26,620 nucleotides of DNA, from assembly GCA_041477005.1 (NCBI GenBank), contig JBGOUJ010000028.1, positions 1 to 26,620 on the forward strand. The letters are read 5' to 3'. How positions within the stretch are numbered: the first letter of the stretch is position 1; each line of letters opens with the position of its first letter. The stretch is from JBGOUJ01 sp041477005. GTDB taxonomy: Bacteria; Acidobacteriota; Terriglobia; Bryobacterales; JACQDG01. Below are positions 25,252-26,620 of the stretch, one piece after another. Made by a program: the position numbers and the translations under genes. The notes under the pieces were generated by a model, which saw only the letters and a program-made list of their open reading frames with translations, was not told the origin of the DNA and searched no databases.

Positions 25252-26226
25252 ATGGCGAAGCAAGACATTCTCGAACGGCTCAGAAAGGGTCCTGTGTTGG
25301 GGGACGGAGGATACCTCCTCGAGCTCGAAAGGCGGGGCTACGTGCAGGCCGGTCCCTATACTCCGGAGGTGGCCGTCGAGCACCCGGATGCACTGCTTCA
25401 GTTGCACAAGGAATTCAAACGCGCAGGTTCGGAAGTGCTCCAGACCTGTACGTTCTACGCCAGTGAAGATAAGCTGCGGGAGGCGGGTTTCGCCGGCAGG
25501 GTGGAAGACATCAACCGCAACGCCGTGCGGCTGGCGCGCGAGGCGGCGGGCGGCGAAGTCCTCTTGGCGGGCAATCTCTGCCTCACCTGGGCTTACGATC
25601 CGGATGACGAGAAAGCCAAGGCGCACACGCTGGACTTGTTCCGCCAGCAAGTCGCCTTTCAGGCGGAGGAAGGCGTGGACTTCTTCATTGCCGAGACTTT
25701 TCATTGGGTGGGTGAGGCGATTCTCGCCTGCCGGGCCATCAAAGAAGCCGGGTACGTCGCCATGATCACCATGAACTTCAAGAATCCGCCGATGAGCCGG
25801 GAGGGCTATTCTCCGGCGGAGACCGCCAAGCGCCTGGAAGACGCCGGCGCCGATATTGTCGGCGCCAACTGCGGGCGCGACCCCAAATTCATGCTCCCGC
25901 TGGCGGAACAAATGCGCAAAGCCGTGAAGTGCTTTGTCGCCTGCCAACCCGCCGGATTCCGCTGCACCGAGGAGATCCCCTACTTCATGGGCCTGCCCGA
26001 ATTCCCGCTCGAACTCGATCCGCTGCAGTTGACCCGTGGTGAAATGGCTCAGTTCGCCGTTCGTGCCCGGGATGCCGGCATTGACTACATCGGCGCGTGC
26101 TGTGGGGTGACCGCGGCGCACATCCGCTCGATGGCGGAGGCGCTAGGCCGCCGCCCGGAGGCCAGCGCCAAGACGGCTAAGCTCGAGCTGCATCCCATCC
26201 TCGGAAAGGCCATGGCCCCGCGCTGA
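25252..26226 (+). CDS. Homocysteine S-methyltransferase, betaine-homocysteine methyltransferase-like
   Basis: The 324-residue enzyme has the zinc-binding cysteines of the Pfam homocysteine methyltransferase family: Cys207 in GANCGRD and Cys283-Cys284 in YIGACCGVT. The N-terminal VLGDGGYLLELERRGYVQAGPYTPEVAVEHPDALLQLHKEF fits the family start, and EVLQTCTFYASEDKL the homocysteine contact loop. The arrangement and length are closer to BHMT (methyl donor betaine) than to MetH (no cobalamin domain) or MmuM, but the donor is inferred. It makes methionine from homocysteine. It is a single gene behind its own promoter. Confidence 0.88.
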   Translation: MAKQDILERLRKGPVLGDGGYLLELERRGYVQAGPYTPEVAVEHPDALLQLHKEFKRAGSEVLQTCTFYASEDKLREAGFAGRVEDINRNAVRLAREAAGGEVLLAGNLCLTWAYDPDDEKAKAHTLDLFRQQVAFQAEEGVDFFIAETFHWVGEAILACRAIKEAGYVAMITMNFKNPPMSREGYSPAETAKRLEDAGADIVGANCGRDPKFMLPLAEQMRKAVKCFVACQPAGFRCTEEIPYFMGLPEFPLELDPLQLTRGEMAQFAVRARDAGIDYIGACCGVTAAHIRSMAEALGRRPEASAKTAKLELHPILGKAMAPR

Positions 26227-26288
26227 CTGGTACAGGACCATAGAACTCTGACAGTGACCGATTAACCGCAAGACAGTGTTGGTCTTAG

Positions 26289-26297
26289 TTATCCACA
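26289..26297 (+). promoter_or_regulatory. Perfect DnaA-box match
   Basis: TTATCCACA equals the consensus DnaA box. It is the only copy seen in the intergenic stretch 26227-26430. One box does not make an origin; it may be chance or a DnaA-titration or regulatory site. Confidence 0.3.
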
Positions 26298-26312
26298 GCC
26301 AGTCACTACAAG

Positions 26313-26402
26313 TTGCGCAAAACTGCGCACGCGAGTTCGTCCCACGGACCCCGTGATGAAACCTTTGCAAAACTGCGCAGCTATCTGGCTCCCAGACCCC
26401 GT
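26313..26402 (+). repeat. Two imperfect direct repeats with GCAAAACTGCGCA core
   Basis: GCAAAACTGCGCA occurs at 26317-26329 and 26367-26379, 50 bp apart. Each copy is followed at about 12 nt by CCCA(CG)GACCCCGT, so the repeated unit is about 37 bp with a variable middle. The first copy is preceded by TTGCGC, making a TGCGCA-AAAC-TGCGCA pair. Such clustered end-type repeats resemble termini of some transposons or binding sites of a repressor of the neighbouring minus-strand gene; no transposase is visible. No gene is seen in 26227-26430. Confidence 0.5.
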
Positions 26403-26430
26403 TAACCGTTCTGCACATCAAGCCTCCCTC

Positions 26431-26620
26431 TTATCCGTACTCTTCTTCGTACCCCCAGCCGCCATACACCAACCCGCCCGAGCGGGGCGAGCAGTCCGCA
26501 TGGACCAATCCTTTGGGATGAAGGTAAGACACCGGTCCGTAGCCGATGGGCTGCCGGCAGCGCCGGCATTTCGATGCCGCTGTTTTCCGGATTTCGGCGC
26601 AGGCCTTGTGCGTGCACGTA
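26431..26620 (-). CDS. C-terminal part of a small protein with zinc-finger-like CxxC motif (runs off window)
   Basis: The frame enters from the window edge and ends at TAA 26431-26433, leaving 62 visible residues. They contain KCRRCRQPIG, then GYGPVSYLHPKGLVHADC, and a glycine/tyrosine-rich end (GGWGYEEEYG). CxxC followed about 20 residues later by HxxC is a usual zinc-binding set, similar to the PARP-type or LIM-like small fingers. Another cysteine pair (THKACAEIRK) lies upstream. I do not recognise the family, and the N-terminus is outside the window. Confidence 0.5.
   Translation of the reverse strand, partial: TCTHKACAEIRKTAASKCRRCRQPIGYGPVSYLHPKGLVHADCSPRSGGLVYGGWGYEEEYG

Noticed and set aside
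26289..26297. Replication origin
   Set aside because: Only one DnaA box, no AT-rich unwinding region and no dnaA or dnaN nearby.

Overview
The window looks like a chromosomal stretch from an acidobacterium of the Solibacter/Bryobacter kind. The two best clues are a large secreted protein ending in the 'Solibacter uncharacterized C-terminal domain' (TIGR03437 type, 113-4021) and a 'VWFA-related Acidobacterial' protein (TIGR03436 type, 5488-6540). GC-rich codon use, GTG/TTG starts and many 4-nt stop/start overlaps fit this. The taxonomic placement is inferred from family content, not from a marker-gene search.

Layout. 1-4021: palindromic repeat, then a multidomain secreted protein with two LGFP-like blocks, Ig-like domains, a C39-peptidase-like domain lacking its cysteine, and the Solibacter C-terminal domain. 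4031-4717 (-): HAD hydrolase. 4763-6827 (+): tight unit of a MoaD-MoaE fusion, the VWFA protein and an Hfq-like RNA-binding protein, followed by two palindromic repeat elements. 7044-7862: inositol monophosphatase-family enzyme. 8012-12428: nucleoside salvage operon (pyrimidine-nucleoside phosphorylase, NupC-type transporter, purine nucleoside phosphorylase, cytidine deaminase) ending in a NadD-like nucleotidyltransferase. 12429-13701 (-): overlapping two-gene cassette of an unrecognised helical protein and a PIN-domain protein. 13802-16440 (+): cupin, secreted PHP phosphoesterase and secreted TIM-barrel-like protein. 16655-19174: gyrA. 19271-20893 (-): two proteins of glutamine-amidotransferase fold (class I GATase, Tat-exported ThuA-like).

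From about 20.9 to 25.2 kb the region is mosaic. A MmgE/PrpD gene is frameshifted and cut off, and fused tail-to-tail with an MFS transporter gene that is damaged at both ends. A HigBA-type toxin-antitoxin pair follows, with a near-consensus promoter that predicts a leaderless toxin mRNA. Then come a GltS-type glutamate transporter and a short stretch resembling the 3' end of a gamma-glutamyltransferase gene. A betaine-homocysteine methyltransferase-like gene (25252-26226) follows behind a clear sigma70-type promoter. The window closes with a repeat-bearing intergenic stretch and the C-terminal part of a small zinc-finger-like protein running off the edge.

The coherent functions are nucleoside uptake and salvage (8.0-12.4 kb) and molybdopterin synthase made from one fused gene. 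The best candidate for an undescribed system is the PIN plus helical-protein cassette; the most informative oddities are the pseudo-peptidase, the fused MoaD-MoaE, the quinolone-region residues of GyrA, and the mosaic of broken genes around the toxin-antitoxin pair. No CRISPR array, tRNA, rRNA or transposase gene was seen.
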